DNA of 64,000 nt from Azospirillum tabaci (GTDB lineage Bacteria > Pseudomonadota > Alphaproteobacteria > Azospirillales > Azospirillaceae): positions 1-64,000 of the forward strand of contig NZ_JACCJY010000002.1 in NCBI RefSeq assembly GCF_014596085.1, read 5' to 3'. Positions 1-8,268 of the stretch are shown piece after piece (the first letter of the stretch is position 1; each line of letters starts with the position of its first letter). Under the pieces are notes generated by a model. That model was not told where the DNA came from. It saw only the letters and a list, made by a program, of their open reading frames with translations, and did no database searches. The position numbers and the translations under genes are program-made.

Positions 1-72
1 GATAGGAGGCATGTGGACGGGCGGCAACGCCTGAAGCTGAGCCTTACTAATCGCTCGATCGGCTTGATCCTC
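1..72 (+). rRNA. rrl: 23S ribosomal RNA, 3' end (partial)
   Basis: The window opens inside the last bases of a 23S rRNA. The segment ends with GGCTTGATCCTC, the usual 3' terminus of alphaproteobacterial 23S. The rest of the operon lies to the left of the window. The spacer to the 5S gene (about 130 nt) contains no tRNA. The exact mature end is approximate. Confidence 0.85.
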
Positions 73-203
73 TCCAGACGGCGGCCCGCGCGCAGCGGCA
101 AGCCCTGGACGCAACGAGCCAACACCGCAAGAACAAGAACGCATACGTCCTCGCTCATTGACACCTCTGCCGTCCGGTCCGGATGGTTCGCGTGTGCCTT
201 GGT

Positions 204-322
204 GACCTGGTGGTCATGGCGAGGCTCCCAACACCCGATCCCATCCCGAACTCGGCCGTGAAACGCCTCAGCGCCGATGGTACTGCGTCTTAAGACGTGG
301 GAGAGTAGGTCGCCGCCAGGTC
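204..322 (+). rRNA. rrf: 5S ribosomal RNA
   Basis: About 119 nt whose ends pair as a closing stem (GACCTGG at the start, CCAGGTC at the end). The body carries the conserved CCGAACTCGG loop and the GATGGTA and GGGAGAGTAGG segments of 5S rRNA. It lies just downstream of the 23S end, as in a standard rrn operon. No tRNA follows before the terminator. Confidence 0.93.
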
Positions 323-401
323 ACCACGGCACACGCCACACCACACCGGAGTGGACGCAGCAAGGCGTCAGTCACACTCGACAATCGGCTTCATGAACGG
401 C

Positions 402-440
402 AAAGCCGGCGCTTTCCCCCACGGAAGGCGCCGGCTTTTC
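402..440 (+). terminator. Rho-independent terminator of the rrn operon
   Basis: An 11-bp perfect stem (AAAGCCGGCGC / GCGCCGGCTTT, 402-412 and 428-438) with a 15-nt loop. The T-rich end of the second arm supplies a short U tract. It sits about 80 nt after the 5S gene, where the rRNA transcript should end. Confidence 0.8.
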
Positions 441-481
441 GTCGTGTCCGGGGTGAACGGGGAAGAACGGGAGATGCTCTG

Positions 482-769
482 ATGACTGAGGATGGCGCAC
501 CGGATTGCGAGAGCTGCGGGGCCTGTTGTGCCTATTCCTGGGAATGGCCGACCTTCATCGGGGATTGGGATGGTGAGGGAATCATGGAGCACCTGAAAGA
601 GGACGGTCGCATGCGATGCAACGGGAATCGCTGCGCCGCCTTAATGGGAACTCTCGGTGAGTCCGTCTTTTGCAGCGTTTATGAGCACCGTCCCCTGGTG
701 TGCCGTGAATTCACGGCGGGAAGCGACGCCTGTCACACCGTCAGGTCCCAATTGGGGCTGCGAGATTGA
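482..769 (+). CDS. YkgJ-family cysteine cluster protein
   Basis: A 95-residue protein with the family signature C9-x2-C12-x2-CC16 near the N-terminus. A second cysteine group follows, including the stretch FCSVYEHRPLVCREF, typical of the Fe-S/zinc-binding YkgJ (CxxCxxCC) family. The cysteines suggest metal binding. The biochemical role of the family is unresolved, so no reaction is claimed. The ATG has a purine-rich GGGAG a few bases upstream. The 3' end overlaps the convergent downstream gene by 29 bp. It is preceded by the rrn terminator and so probably has its own promoter. Confidence 0.8.
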   Translation: MTEDGAPDCESCGACCAYSWEWPTFIGDWDGEGIMEHLKEDGRMRCNGNRCAALMGTLGESVFCSVYEHRPLVCREFTAGSDACHTVRSQLGLRD

Positions 770-1541
770 ACCACGCGCCGACCCGGTGACGCAGGCTGCG
801 CCGACGGTCCTCCTCCGGGGCCGGGGCGATGTCCCAATCCCAGGCCCGGTCGGGACGAGGAAGGTCGAGGCCCAGAAGGGAGTCCTCGCGCTCCTGAATC
901 GCTCCGTCCTCCAACCAGAGACTTTCCGTATCGGTGAAGAGCGTGGCCTGTTCGGCGACGCGGGCGAGCCAGGAGCGGTGCGTGTGCGCCAGGGTTCGGG
1001 CGAAGCGATCCCGCTCCGCCTCCGGTGTGTTCGGTGCCTTGCGGTCGATGGCGTCCAAGGGCAGAAGGGGCAGCTGCGACAGGAGATTGCAAGACACGCC
1101 GAACGCGAACCGCTCCCCCGGCAGGTTCGGCGGGGACGGAGAGGGAAGCGGCGAGCCGTCGGAGAGGGCGGCGTCCAGCGGCGCCAGCGCACCGGTGACG
1201 TCGAGAGTGAGCAGACGGACGTTGGAATGGCGCCGCGCTTGTCGGCGGGCGGTACGAGTGTGCACCATATCGATCAGCACCACTTCGTCGAATCGCTCGG
1301 CCAGGGCCGGCAGTGGGACCTCGATCAGCAAGCCGGACCCTGCAACCAGCGCCCGCCCGCCCCGCGGCGCTCGCTCGGCGGCCTCCTGGATGAAGTGGCG
1401 GCAGGCCTCGACGTGGGGCGCCCAGGCCCGCCGTTGGCGCCGGTGGCGGGCGCCGAGGGCCAGCGCTTCCGCCAGATAGCCGTAGCGGCGGGCCAGGGGC
1501 GGGCAGGGCGTGGTCAGATACTCGAAGGCTTCCCTCAGCAT
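741..1541 (-). CDS. Class I SAM-dependent methyltransferase-like protein (unassigned)
   Basis: A 266-residue protein read from an ATG preceded by GGGAG. It has a glycine-containing loop after a beta strand (ALVAGSGLL, around residues 64-72). About 20 residues later comes an acidic strand end (VVLID), the arrangement of a Rossmann-type SAM-binding domain. The glycine loop is not the textbook motif I, so function and substrate remain open. It is divergent from the SDR gene at 1637 and converges on the YkgJ-type gene with a 29-bp overlap. I recognise no named family member. Confidence 0.6.
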   Translation of the reverse strand: MLREAFEYLTTPCPPLARRYGYLAEALALGARHRRQRRAWAPHVEACRHFIQEAAERAPRGGRALVAGSGLLIEVPLPALAERFDEVVLIDMVHTRTARRQARRHSNVRLLTLDVTGALAPLDAALSDGSPLPSPSPPNLPGERFAFGVSCNLLSQLPLLPLDAIDRKAPNTPEAERDRFARTLAHTHRSWLARVAEQATLFTDTESLWLEDGAIQEREDSLLGLDLPRPDRAWDWDIAPAPEEDRRRSLRHRVGAWFNLAAPIGT

Positions 1542-1636
1542 GGCCGTCTCCCACTCCGCGCGTCATTCGCAAGTCCGGGCCTTGACCCGAAGGGAACCCC
1601 CTTGACCGGAACGGGTGGCAGGGTACCTATGGCGGC

Positions 1637-2407
1637 ATGGTGGAGATCAAGAGGAAAGCGGCCCTGGTCACCGGGGCAGGAAAGCGGATCGGACGCGCCA
1701 TCGCGCTCGATCTCGCGGCGCGTGGCTGGCGGGTGGGGGTCCATTTCGGGCACTCGCGCAGTGAGGCCGACGCGGTGGTCGCGCAGATCGTCGGGCAAGG
1801 TGGCGTCGCCGTCGCGCTCCAGGCCGATCTGGAACGCGAACGGGATGCGCAGGCGCTCGTGCCTGAAGCGGTGGAGCGGCTGGGCACGCTGTCGCTGCTG
1901 GTCAACAACGCCTCCCGCTTCGAGCGGGACGAGGTCAGGGACGTGACCCGCGAGTCCTGGGACCGCCACATGGAGGCGAACCTTCGTGCCCCCTTCGTGC
2001 TGAGCCAAGCCTTTGCGGCGCAGGTGCCGGGCGACGCGGAGGGGCTGATCGTCAACATGATCGATCAGCGGGTGTGGAACCTGACCCCGCATTTCATCTC
2101 CTACACTCTGTCAAAGGCCGGTCTGTGGACGCTGACCCAAACGCTCGCCATGGCGCTTGCCCCGCGCATCCGGGTCAACGCCATCGGGCCGGGGCCGACG
2201 TTGAAGAATGTCCGGCAGACGGACGAGGAGTTCGCCGCGCAACGCGACGCAACCCCGCTCAAGCGCGGCCCTTCGCCCGAGGAGATTTGTGCGGCCCTGC
2301 GCTTCCTGATCGACGCGCCGTCGGTGACCGGGCAGATGGTCGCGCTCGACGGCGGTGAGCATCTGGGATGGGCGCAGCCGTCCCTGGGGTTTGTTCCCAC
2401 GGAATAG
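1637..2407 (+). CDS. SDR oxidoreductase of the pteridine-reductase type
   Basis: A 256-residue short-chain dehydrogenase/reductase. The cofactor loop is T12-G-x3-R17-x-G19, with arginine where classical SDRs have glycine; this is the signature of pteridine reductases (PTR1/FolM-like). The catalytic region also fits: NMID with D143, then Y156-x3-K160. It probably reduces a pterin or dihydrofolate-like substrate with NADPH in the cytoplasm, but this is inferred from family motifs. The NNAS motif is at 90-93. No folate gene lies next to it; it stands between a divergent methyltransferase-like gene and a 360-bp non-coding stretch. An ordinary SDR with an unrelated substrate is the alternative. 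Confidence 0.82.
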   Translation: MVEIKRKAALVTGAGKRIGRAIALDLAARGWRVGVHFGHSRSEADAVVAQIVGQGGVAVALQADLERERDAQALVPEAVERLGTLSLLVNNASRFERDEVRDVTRESWDRHMEANLRAPFVLSQAFAAQVPGDAEGLIVNMIDQRVWNLTPHFISYTLSKAGLWTLTQTLAMALAPRIRVNAIGPGPTLKNVRQTDEEFAAQRDATPLKRGPSPEEICAALRFLIDAPSVTGQMVALDGGEHLGWAQPSLGFVPTE

Positions 2408-2769
2408 GCGGTTTGGCCAGAGCGTGCTTCGCCGTTCAGCCGTCGGCGCCCCGATCGGTTGGGCACCCTGGCAGAAGGACCGCGCGTTGTACACACCCGG
2501 CCCGATTGGCGCAAGGGGCTGTTTGCGCGATACGGAAAAATGGCGGCACAGCGCCAAAGTGCCGACTTGACTCAAGGCGAATCCAAAGAAAACAGTAGCT
2601 TAGATGAAATGCCCAATTTTTATGCATAGCTTTGGAATCCCTTGGCTCGCCTTGGTTCCGATGGGGTAACCCTTGGGTTATCGACACACTTATCCACAGG
2701 AGTCGTGGATATCCTGATGAGTGACCGCCGATGAGGTGAGTCGTTCGTCTTAACCATTCAGGACAGGGG
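2408..2769. other. Non-coding stretch with DnaA-box-like and GANTC motifs
   Basis: No convincing gene. Seen directly: GACTC at 2569, GAATC at 2579 and GAATC at 2635 (CcrM-type GANTC sites), within or beside an AT-rich block (about 2584-2640). An interrupted palindrome TAACCC-TT-GGGTTA lies at 2667-2680. TTATCGACA at 2678-2686 has one mismatch to the DnaA box, and TTATCCACA at 2690-2698 matches the box perfectly. GGATATCC follows at 2706-2713. The combination resembles a replication origin or a DnaA-controlled promoter; this is inference. Confidence 0.5.
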
Positions 2770-4776
2770 GTGGTTGACCCGCTCCCCGTACCCGACGACA
2801 TTCGAGACATGGCCGACACCGCAGACACCCCCACGGACCTCATCCTCCCGGAGACGGACGGCGCCGACGCTCCAGGCACCGACACTCCAGGTGCGGACGC
2901 GTCTCCACGCCCACGCCGACGCCCGGCCGACCTCGCCCGCGGGGCGGAGGTGATCCGCGACCACCTGAAAACTCTGCCGCAGACGCCGGGCGTCTACCGC
3001 ATGCTGGCGGGCGACGGGGCCGTACTCTATGTCGGCAAGGCCAAGAACCTGAAGCGGCGGGTGTTCAACTACACCCAGGTCAACCGCCTGCCCGTGCGGC
3101 TGCAACGCATGGTGTCGGAGACGGAGACCATGGAGTTCGTCACGACCCACACCGAGGTCGAGGCGCTGCTCCTCGAATCGAACCTGATCAAGCGGCTGAT
3201 GCCGCGCTACAATGTGCTGCTGCGGGACGACAAGACCTTCCCGCACATCATGATCACCAAGGACCATGACTATCCGCAGTTGACCAAGCACCGGGGTGCG
3301 CGGTCGCGCGATGCCGATTACTTCGGCCCCTTCGCCTCCGCGGGGGCGGTCAACCGGACGATCACGGCGCTTCAGCGCGCCTTCCTGCTGCGCAACTGCG
3401 CCGACACCGTGTTCGCCGCACGCACACGGCCTTGTCTCCAGTTCCAGATCAAGCGTTGCACCGCGCCCTGCGTGGAGCGGGTCAGCCCGGCGGAGTATCA
3501 GGCGCAGGTCGATCAGGCTCGCGCCTTCCTGTCCGGCAAGAGCCGTGACATCCAGACGGAGTTCGTCGCCAGGATGACCGAGGCGGCGGAGAATCTCGAC
3601 TATGAGACCGCAGCCCGCTACCGCGACCGCATCCGGGCGCTGACCGCGGTGCAGGCGCACCAGGACATCAATGTGGAAGGGGTGATCGAGGACGCCGACG
3701 TGATCGCCGCCTATGCGGAGGGCGGGATGACCTGCGTGCAGGTGTTCTTCTTCCGCGGCGGGCGCAACTATGGCAACCGCGCCTACTTCCCGAGCCACGA
3801 CAAGAGCGCCGAGACTCCGGAGGTGCTGGCCGCCTTCATCGCCCAGTTCTACGAGAACAAGGCGGCTCCCGGCCTCGTCCTGGTCAGCCACGACCTGCCG
3901 GAACAGGAGTTGCTGACCGAGGCCCTGGCGCTGCGCGCCGGCCACCGGGTGGAACTGGCCGCGCCCAAGCGGGGCGACAAGCGCCGCATCGTCGAGCACG
4001 CCCTGACCAACGCGCGTGAGGCGCATGGGCGGCGGCTCGCCGAAAGCTCATCCCAGGCCCGGCTGCTCGACGGGGTGGCGTCCGTCTTCGGGTTGGACGG
4101 CCCGCCGCAACGGATCGAGGTGTACGACAACTCCCACGTCCAGGGCGCCCACGCCATCGGCGCCATGATCGTCGCCGGGCCGGAGGGCTTCATCAAGAAC
4201 GCCTACCGCAAGTTCAACATCAAGACCGAGGGCGCCGCCGGCGACGACTTCGCGATGATGCGCGAGGTCATGGCCCGCCGCTTCGGTCGGGCGATCAAGG
4301 AGGACCCGGAGAGGACGCAGGGCACGTGGCCCGATCTGGTGCTGATCGACGGCGGCATCGGGCAGCTCAACATGGCGCTGGGTGTGCTGGCCGATCTGGG
4401 GATTGACGACGTGACGCTGGTCGGCATCGCCAAGGGGCCGGACCGCGACGCCGGGCGCGAGCGCTTCTTCATGCCGGACCGCGCGCCGTTCCAGCTGGAA
4501 ATGCGGGACCCGGTGCTCTATTTCCTGCAACGGCTGCGGGACGAGGCGCACCGCTTCGCCATCGGCACCCATCGGGCGAAGCGCACCAAGGCGTTGGGCA
4601 AATCGATGATCGACGAGATTCCCGGAATCGGCCCCAGCCGGAAGAAGGCCCTCCTTCATCATTTCGGCAGCGCCGTCGCCGTTTCCCGCGCCGGTCTGGC
4701 GGATTTGGAGTCGGTCGAAGGGATCAGCAAGACAGTGGCGAAAAAGATATACGATCATTTCCATTCAGACGGTTAG
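2770..4776 (+). CDS. uvrC: Excinuclease ABC subunit C (UvrC)
   Basis: The dual-incision nuclease of nucleotide excision repair, 668 residues. Order of domains: an acidic, proline-rich N-terminal tail; GIY-YIG nuclease (GVYRML around 74-79, LYVGK around 86-90); a cysteine-bearing linker; a UvrB-binding UVR helix pair around 270-300; the RNase H-like second nuclease, with VYDNSHVQG and DLVLIDGG segments; and a C-terminal helix-hairpin-helix ([10 protein letters not shown]). The GTG at 2770 has AGGA six bases upstream, which favours it. An in-frame ATG at 2809 would remove 13 residues but has no clear ribosome-binding site. pgsA follows 48 nt downstream. Confidence 0.95.
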   Translation: MVDPLPVPDDIRDMADTADTPTDLILPETDGADAPGTDTPGADASPRPRRRPADLARGAEVIRDHLKTLPQTPGVYRMLAGDGAVLYVGKAKNLKRRVFNYTQVNRLPVRLQRMVSETETMEFVTTHTEVEALLLESNLIKRLMPRYNVLLRDDKTFPHIMITKDHDYPQLTKHRGARSRDADYFGPFASAGAVNRTITALQRAFLLRNCADTVFAARTRPCLQFQIKRCTAPCVERVSPAEYQAQVDQARAFLSGKSRDIQTEFVARMTEAAENLDYETAARYRDRIRALTAVQAHQDINVEGVIEDADVIAAYAEGGMTCVQVFFFRGGRNYGNRAYFPSHDKSAETPEVLAAFIAQFYENKAAPGLVLVSHDLPEQELLTEALALRAGHRVELAAPKRGDKRRIVEHALTNAREAHGRRLAESSSQARLLDGVASVFGLDGPPQRIEVYDNSHVQGAHAIGAMIVAGPEGFIKNAYRKFNIKTEGAAGDDFAMMREVMARRFGRAIKEDPERTQGTWPDLVLIDGGIGQLNMALGVLADLGIDDVTLVGIAKGPDRDAGRERFFMPDRAPFQLEMRDPVLYFLQRLRDEAHRFAIGTHRAKRTKALGKSMIDEIPGIGPSRKKALLHHFGSAVAVSRAGLADLESVEGISKTVAKKIYDHFHSDG

Positions 4777-4824
4777 AATGACGCCGCCCACCGCGCGTTC
4801 CCCCCGATTCCAGAGTTGCGACCG

Positions 4825-5436
4825 ATGCTGACCAGCCTGCCGAACCTGCTCACCCTGTCGCGCATCGCGGTGATCCCCGTCGTGGTCGGGCTGTTCTACG
4901 TGCCGGAGGCGTGGGCCGCCTACACGGCCTGCGCGCTGTTCGCCGCGGCCTGCATCACCGACTGGTTCGACGGCTATCTGGCCCGCGCCTGGGAGCAGGA
5001 AAGCGTCATCGGCAAGTTCCTCGACCCCATCGCGGACAAGCTGCTGGTCGCCGCGACGCTGATCATGCTGGTCGCCTTCGCCCGCCTGTCCGGGCTGTCG
5101 GTGCTGGCGGCCGTGGTCATCCTGCTGCGCGAGGTCCTGGTGTCCGGCCTGCGCGAGTATCTGGCCGGGCTGAACGTCGGGGTGCCGGTCACCTGGATGG
5201 CCAAGTGGAAGACGACGATCCAGATGGTGGCGATCGGCTTTCTGATCGTCGGTGATTACGGCCCGGCCCACATCCCGGTCACGCTGATCGGCACGCTGGG
5301 CCTGTGGGTGGCGGCAATCCTCACCTTCGTCACCGGTTGGGATTACATGCGCGCCGGGCTGAAGCACATGATGGCCCACCAGCCGGCCAAGCCCCGGAAG
5401 GGCGCCCCGGGCAACCCGGCCCGCACGCCGGGCTGA
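4825..5436 (+). CDS. pgsA: CDP-diacylglycerol-glycerol-3-phosphate 3-phosphatidyltransferase
   Basis: An inner-membrane enzyme of phosphatidylglycerol synthesis, 203 residues. It carries the complete CDP-alcohol phosphotransferase signature DG-x2-AR-x8-G-x3-D-x3-D (D49, G50, A53, R54, G63, D67, D71) and several hydrophobic segments before and after it. The start MLTSLPNLLTLSRI is typical of the family and begins at ATG 4825; a TTG at 4816 is possible but unnecessary. The C-terminal tail is basic and proline-rich. It lies directly after uvrC and is probably co-transcribed with it. Confidence 0.93.
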   Translation: MLTSLPNLLTLSRIAVIPVVVGLFYVPEAWAAYTACALFAAACITDWFDGYLARAWEQESVIGKFLDPIADKLLVAATLIMLVAFARLSGLSVLAAVVILLREVLVSGLREYLAGLNVGVPVTWMAKWKTTIQMVAIGFLIVGDYGPAHIPVTLIGTLGLWVAAILTFVTGWDYMRAGLKHMMAHQPAKPRKGAPGNPARTPG

Positions 5437-5599
5437 GCCGCGTCTCGGGCCGTGTCGCCTTTCATCGCGAAGGCTTTCCGGCTGGCGGCAGAGCGGACCA
5501 CAAATCCGGTTTGTCCGTTCGCATGCCCGTGTGTTTCTGCTATGTGACCGGGGAACGCCCGCGCAGCGATGGGCGGCAAGGCGGAGGATAGGGGCTTCC

Positions 5600-6127
5600 A
5601 TGAAGATGTTCGGCCTGACGGGGTGGAGCGGCAGCGGCAAGACGACGCTGATCGTTCGCCTGATCCCGGCGCTGATCCGGCGCGGCCTGACCGTTTCGAC
5701 CATGAAGCACGCGCACAAGGGCTTCGACATCGATCATCCCGGCAAGGACAGCCACAACCATCGCGAGGCCGGCGCCACGGAGGTCCTGGTCAGTTCGCCC
5801 CGCCGCTGGGCGCTGATGCACGAGATCCGCAACGACGAGCCGGAACTGTCCCTGGCGGAACTGCTGCCGAAGCTGTCGCCGGTCGATCTGCTGCTGATCG
5901 AGGGGTTCAAGCGCGAGCCGCACGAGAAGATCGAGGTGTGGCGCGCCTCGGTGGGCAAGTCGCTGATCGCGCGGGATGATCCGAGCATCGTCGCGATCGC
6001 CAGCGACGGGCCGGTGCCGGACGCCGGGGTGCCTGTCTTCGACCTGAACGACGAGGAGGCCATCGCGTCCTTCATCATCGAGCGATGCGCGCTGGACCGG
6101 TGCAAAGCAACGGGGCAGGCTGTCTGA
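5600..6127 (+). CDS. mobB: Molybdopterin-guanine dinucleotide biosynthesis protein MobB
   Basis: A 175-residue P-loop GTPase that assists guanylation of the molybdenum cofactor. The Walker A motif GWSGSGKTTL lies at 8-17. It is followed by the family stretch VSTMKHAHKGFDIDHPGKDS, and DLLLIEGFK is the Walker B-like segment. ATG 5600 is preceded by a strong GGAGG. It is followed by moeA, moaD and moaE in the same direction, forming a molybdenum-cofactor cluster. A 163-nt gap separates it from pgsA, so it may have its own promoter. Confidence 0.93.
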   Translation: MKMFGLTGWSGSGKTTLIVRLIPALIRRGLTVSTMKHAHKGFDIDHPGKDSHNHREAGATEVLVSSPRRWALMHEIRNDEPELSLAELLPKLSPVDLLLIEGFKREPHEKIEVWRASVGKSLIARDDPSIVAIASDGPVPDAGVPVFDLNDEEAIASFIIERCALDRCKATGQAV

Positions 6128-6199
6128 GACGCCGGGTGGTCTGATCAAGGCGGACTGGAACAAGGCCGTCGGGCAGCGGTGTGCAGGGTGGAGTGGGCG

Positions 6200-7453
6200 A
6201 TGGCTCAGCTTAGCGACGATTGCTTCGCCTTCGGCGGGGAGATGATGGCGGTGGACCGGGCGCTGGAGCTTCTCTCCGGCCGCCTCCATCCCGTCACGGA
6301 GACCCATCGGATCGGTCTTGCCGACGCGCTGGGCCATGTGCTGGCCGAGGACGTCGTCGCTCCGTTCAACGTGCCGCCCCACGACAATTCGGCGGTGGAC
6401 GGCTACGCCGTGTTCTTCGACGATCTGACGCCCGACGCGGCCACGCTGCTGCCGGTCACGGCCCGCGTCGCCGCCGGCCATGCGCTGGACCGTCCGGCGC
6501 GGCGCGGGGAGGCGGTGCGCATCTTCACCGGCGCCCCGATGCCCGAGGGCTTCGACACGGTGCTGATGCAGGAGGACTGCAAGGTGGACGAGGGCTTCGT
6601 CGCCATTCCTCCCGGGATCCGCCGCGGCGCCAACCGCCGCCGCGCGGGGGAGGACATGGCACAGGGCAGCACCGTCCTGACCGCCGGCCGTCGGCTGCGG
6701 GCGGAGGACATCGGCCTGCTCGCCTCGCTGGGGCGGCGGGAGGTGACGGTGCGCACGGCCCTGCGCGTTGCCGTCTTCTCCACCGGGGACGAGGTGCGGG
6801 AGCCGGGCGTGCCGCTGGAACCCGGATGCATCTACGACGCCAACCGCTTTGCCCTGATCGCTTCGCTGCGCCAGCTCGGCTGCATTGTGACCGATCTGGG
6901 CATCCTGCCCGACCGGCTCGACGCCGTTCGCGGTGCTTTGGCCGAAGCGGCGGAGGCTCATGACGTTCTCATCACCTCCGGTGGCATGTCCACGGGGGAG
7001 GAGGACCACGTCAAGGCGGCGGTGGAGGTTCTGGGCGGGCTGCATTTCTGGCGGCTGGCGATCAAGCCGGGGCGCCCGGTGGCGCTGGGCACGGTCAAGG
7101 GGGCGGTTTTCGTCGGTCTGCCGGGCAACCCGGTGGCGGTCATGGTGACCTTCCTGCGCATCGCCCGCCCGATCCTGCTGCGCCTGATGGGGGCGGCCGA
7201 CGAGGCGCCCGCCTTGTTCCCGCTGCGCGCGGGCTTTACCTACAAGAAGAAGGCGGGGCGGCGCGAATATGTGCGGGCCACGCTCGCCCACGCGGCCGAC
7301 GGGGTTTTGACCGCGGTCAAGCACCCGCGCGACGGGGCGGGCATCCTGTCGTCGATGGTCGAGTCCGACGGGCTCGTCGAACTGCCGGAAGAGATCACCC
7401 GCGTCGAGCCGGGGATGATCGTGGATTTCCTGCCTTTCAGTGAGGTTCGGTGA
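6200..7453 (+). CDS. moeA: Molybdopterin molybdotransferase MoeA
   Basis: Inserts molybdate into adenylated molybdopterin. The 417-residue protein has the usual MoeA order: an N-terminal domain with PPHDNSAVDGYA; the MPEGFDTVLMQED segment; the central MoCF domain with STGDEV, YDANR, SGGMSTGEEDHVK and GLPGNPVAV; and the C-terminal MoeA domain. ATG 6200 follows GGAG by about seven bases, so I prefer it to the GTG at 6179. Its stop codon overlaps the moaD start codon (TGATG), indicating translational coupling. Confidence 0.95.
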   Translation: MAQLSDDCFAFGGEMMAVDRALELLSGRLHPVTETHRIGLADALGHVLAEDVVAPFNVPPHDNSAVDGYAVFFDDLTPDAATLLPVTARVAAGHALDRPARRGEAVRIFTGAPMPEGFDTVLMQEDCKVDEGFVAIPPGIRRGANRRRAGEDMAQGSTVLTAGRRLRAEDIGLLASLGRREVTVRTALRVAVFSTGDEVREPGVPLEPGCIYDANRFALIASLRQLGCIVTDLGILPDRLDAVRGALAEAAEAHDVLITSGGMSTGEEDHVKAAVEVLGGLHFWRLAIKPGRPVALGTVKGAVFVGLPGNPVAVMVTFLRIARPILLRLMGAADEAPALFPLRAGFTYKKKAGRREYVRATLAHAADGVLTAVKHPRDGAGILSSMVESDGLVELPEEITRVEPGMIVDFLPFSEVR

Positions 7454-7704
7454 TGAAGATCCTCTATTTCGCCTGGCTGCGCACCAAGATCGGCGTGGCG
7501 ACCGAGACGGTGGACCTGCCGGCGGAGGTCCGGGACGTCGGCGCTCTGGTGGAGTGGCTGAAGACCCGCAGCCCGAAGCACGCCGACGCGCTCGCCAACA
7601 GCACGGTGGTCAAGGTCGCGGTGAACCAGGAGCATGTGCCCTACGACCACCCGGTCGGCCCGGCCGACGAGGTGGCTCTGTTCCCGCCGGTGACCGGCGG
7701 CTGA
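7453..7704 (+). CDS. moaD: Molybdopterin synthase sulfur-carrier subunit MoaD
   Basis: A ubiquitin-like sulfur carrier of 83 residues ending in the Gly-Gly tail that is thiocarboxylated and delivers sulfur to precursor Z. The beta-grasp pattern is visible (KILYFAWLR at the start, DEVALFPPVTGG at the end). The ATG at 7453 shares one base with the moeA stop, so translation is probably coupled. MoaE, its partner in the heterotetrameric synthase, follows 16 nt downstream. Confidence 0.95.
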   Translation: MKILYFAWLRTKIGVATETVDLPAEVRDVGALVEWLKTRSPKHADALANSTVVKVAVNQEHVPYDHPVGPADEVALFPPVTGG

Positions 7705-7720
7705 AGAAGGACCGTATGCC

Positions 7721-8179
7721 GTGACCGTGAAGGTGCAGAGCGAGGATTTCGACGTCGGGGCGGAGCTGGCCGCGATGACCGGCGGCAAGACGGGAATCGG
7801 CGGAGTGACCCTGTTCGTCGGGCTGGTGCGCGACATGGCCGGCGGCGAATCCGTTAGCGCCATGACGCTGGAGCATTATCCCGGCATGACCGAGCGGCAA
7901 CTGGAGGCCATCGAGGCGGAAGCGCGGGCGCGGTGGCCGCTGGACGATGCGCTGATCATCCACCGCTACGGGCGGTTGGAGCCGGGCGATCGGATCGTGC
8001 TGGTCGCCACCGCCAGCGCCCACCGCGAGGCGGCCTTCGAAAGCTGCCACTTCCTGATCGATTGGTTGAAGACCAAGGCGCCCTTCTGGAAGATGGAGGC
8101 CACTCCGGACGGCGAGCGCTGGGTGGAGGCCAAGGAGTCCGATGACGAGGCGGCGGCCCGCTGGGCGAAATCGCCGTGA
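7721..8179 (+). CDS. moaE: Molybdopterin synthase catalytic subunit MoaE
   Basis: The large subunit of molybdopterin synthase, 152 residues. Family motifs: TLFVGLVRD, LEHYPGMTE, RYGRLEPGD, SAHREAAFESC, and the catalytic lysine region KTKAPFWKME. Translation starts at a GTG eight bases after GAAGAAGG; an upstream ATG at 7716 gives only a two-codon reading frame. It is the last of the clustered Mo-cofactor genes. With MoaD it converts precursor Z to molybdopterin. Confidence 0.95.
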   Translation: MTVKVQSEDFDVGAELAAMTGGKTGIGGVTLFVGLVRDMAGGESVSAMTLEHYPGMTERQLEAIEAEARARWPLDDALIIHRYGRLEPGDRIVLVATASAHREAAFESCHFLIDWLKTKAPFWKMEATPDGERWVEAKESDDEAAARWAKSP

Positions 8180-8268
8180 GGTGAGAGGCAGGGCACAGAC
8201 GGCGCCCTTCCCAAGGTGATTGGATCCGCTCCCGCGCAAGGCTGTGCGCGCATGCGGAGTGTCCGATC

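Noticed and set aside
73-203. A tRNA in the 23S-5S spacer
   Set aside because: No cloverleaf could be drawn in this spacer.
5540-7324. A 594-codon minus-strand frame across mobB and moeA
   Set aside because: Both genes on the plus strand carry complete family motifs. The antisense product is rich in Arg, His and Gln, as expected for a GC-driven shadow.
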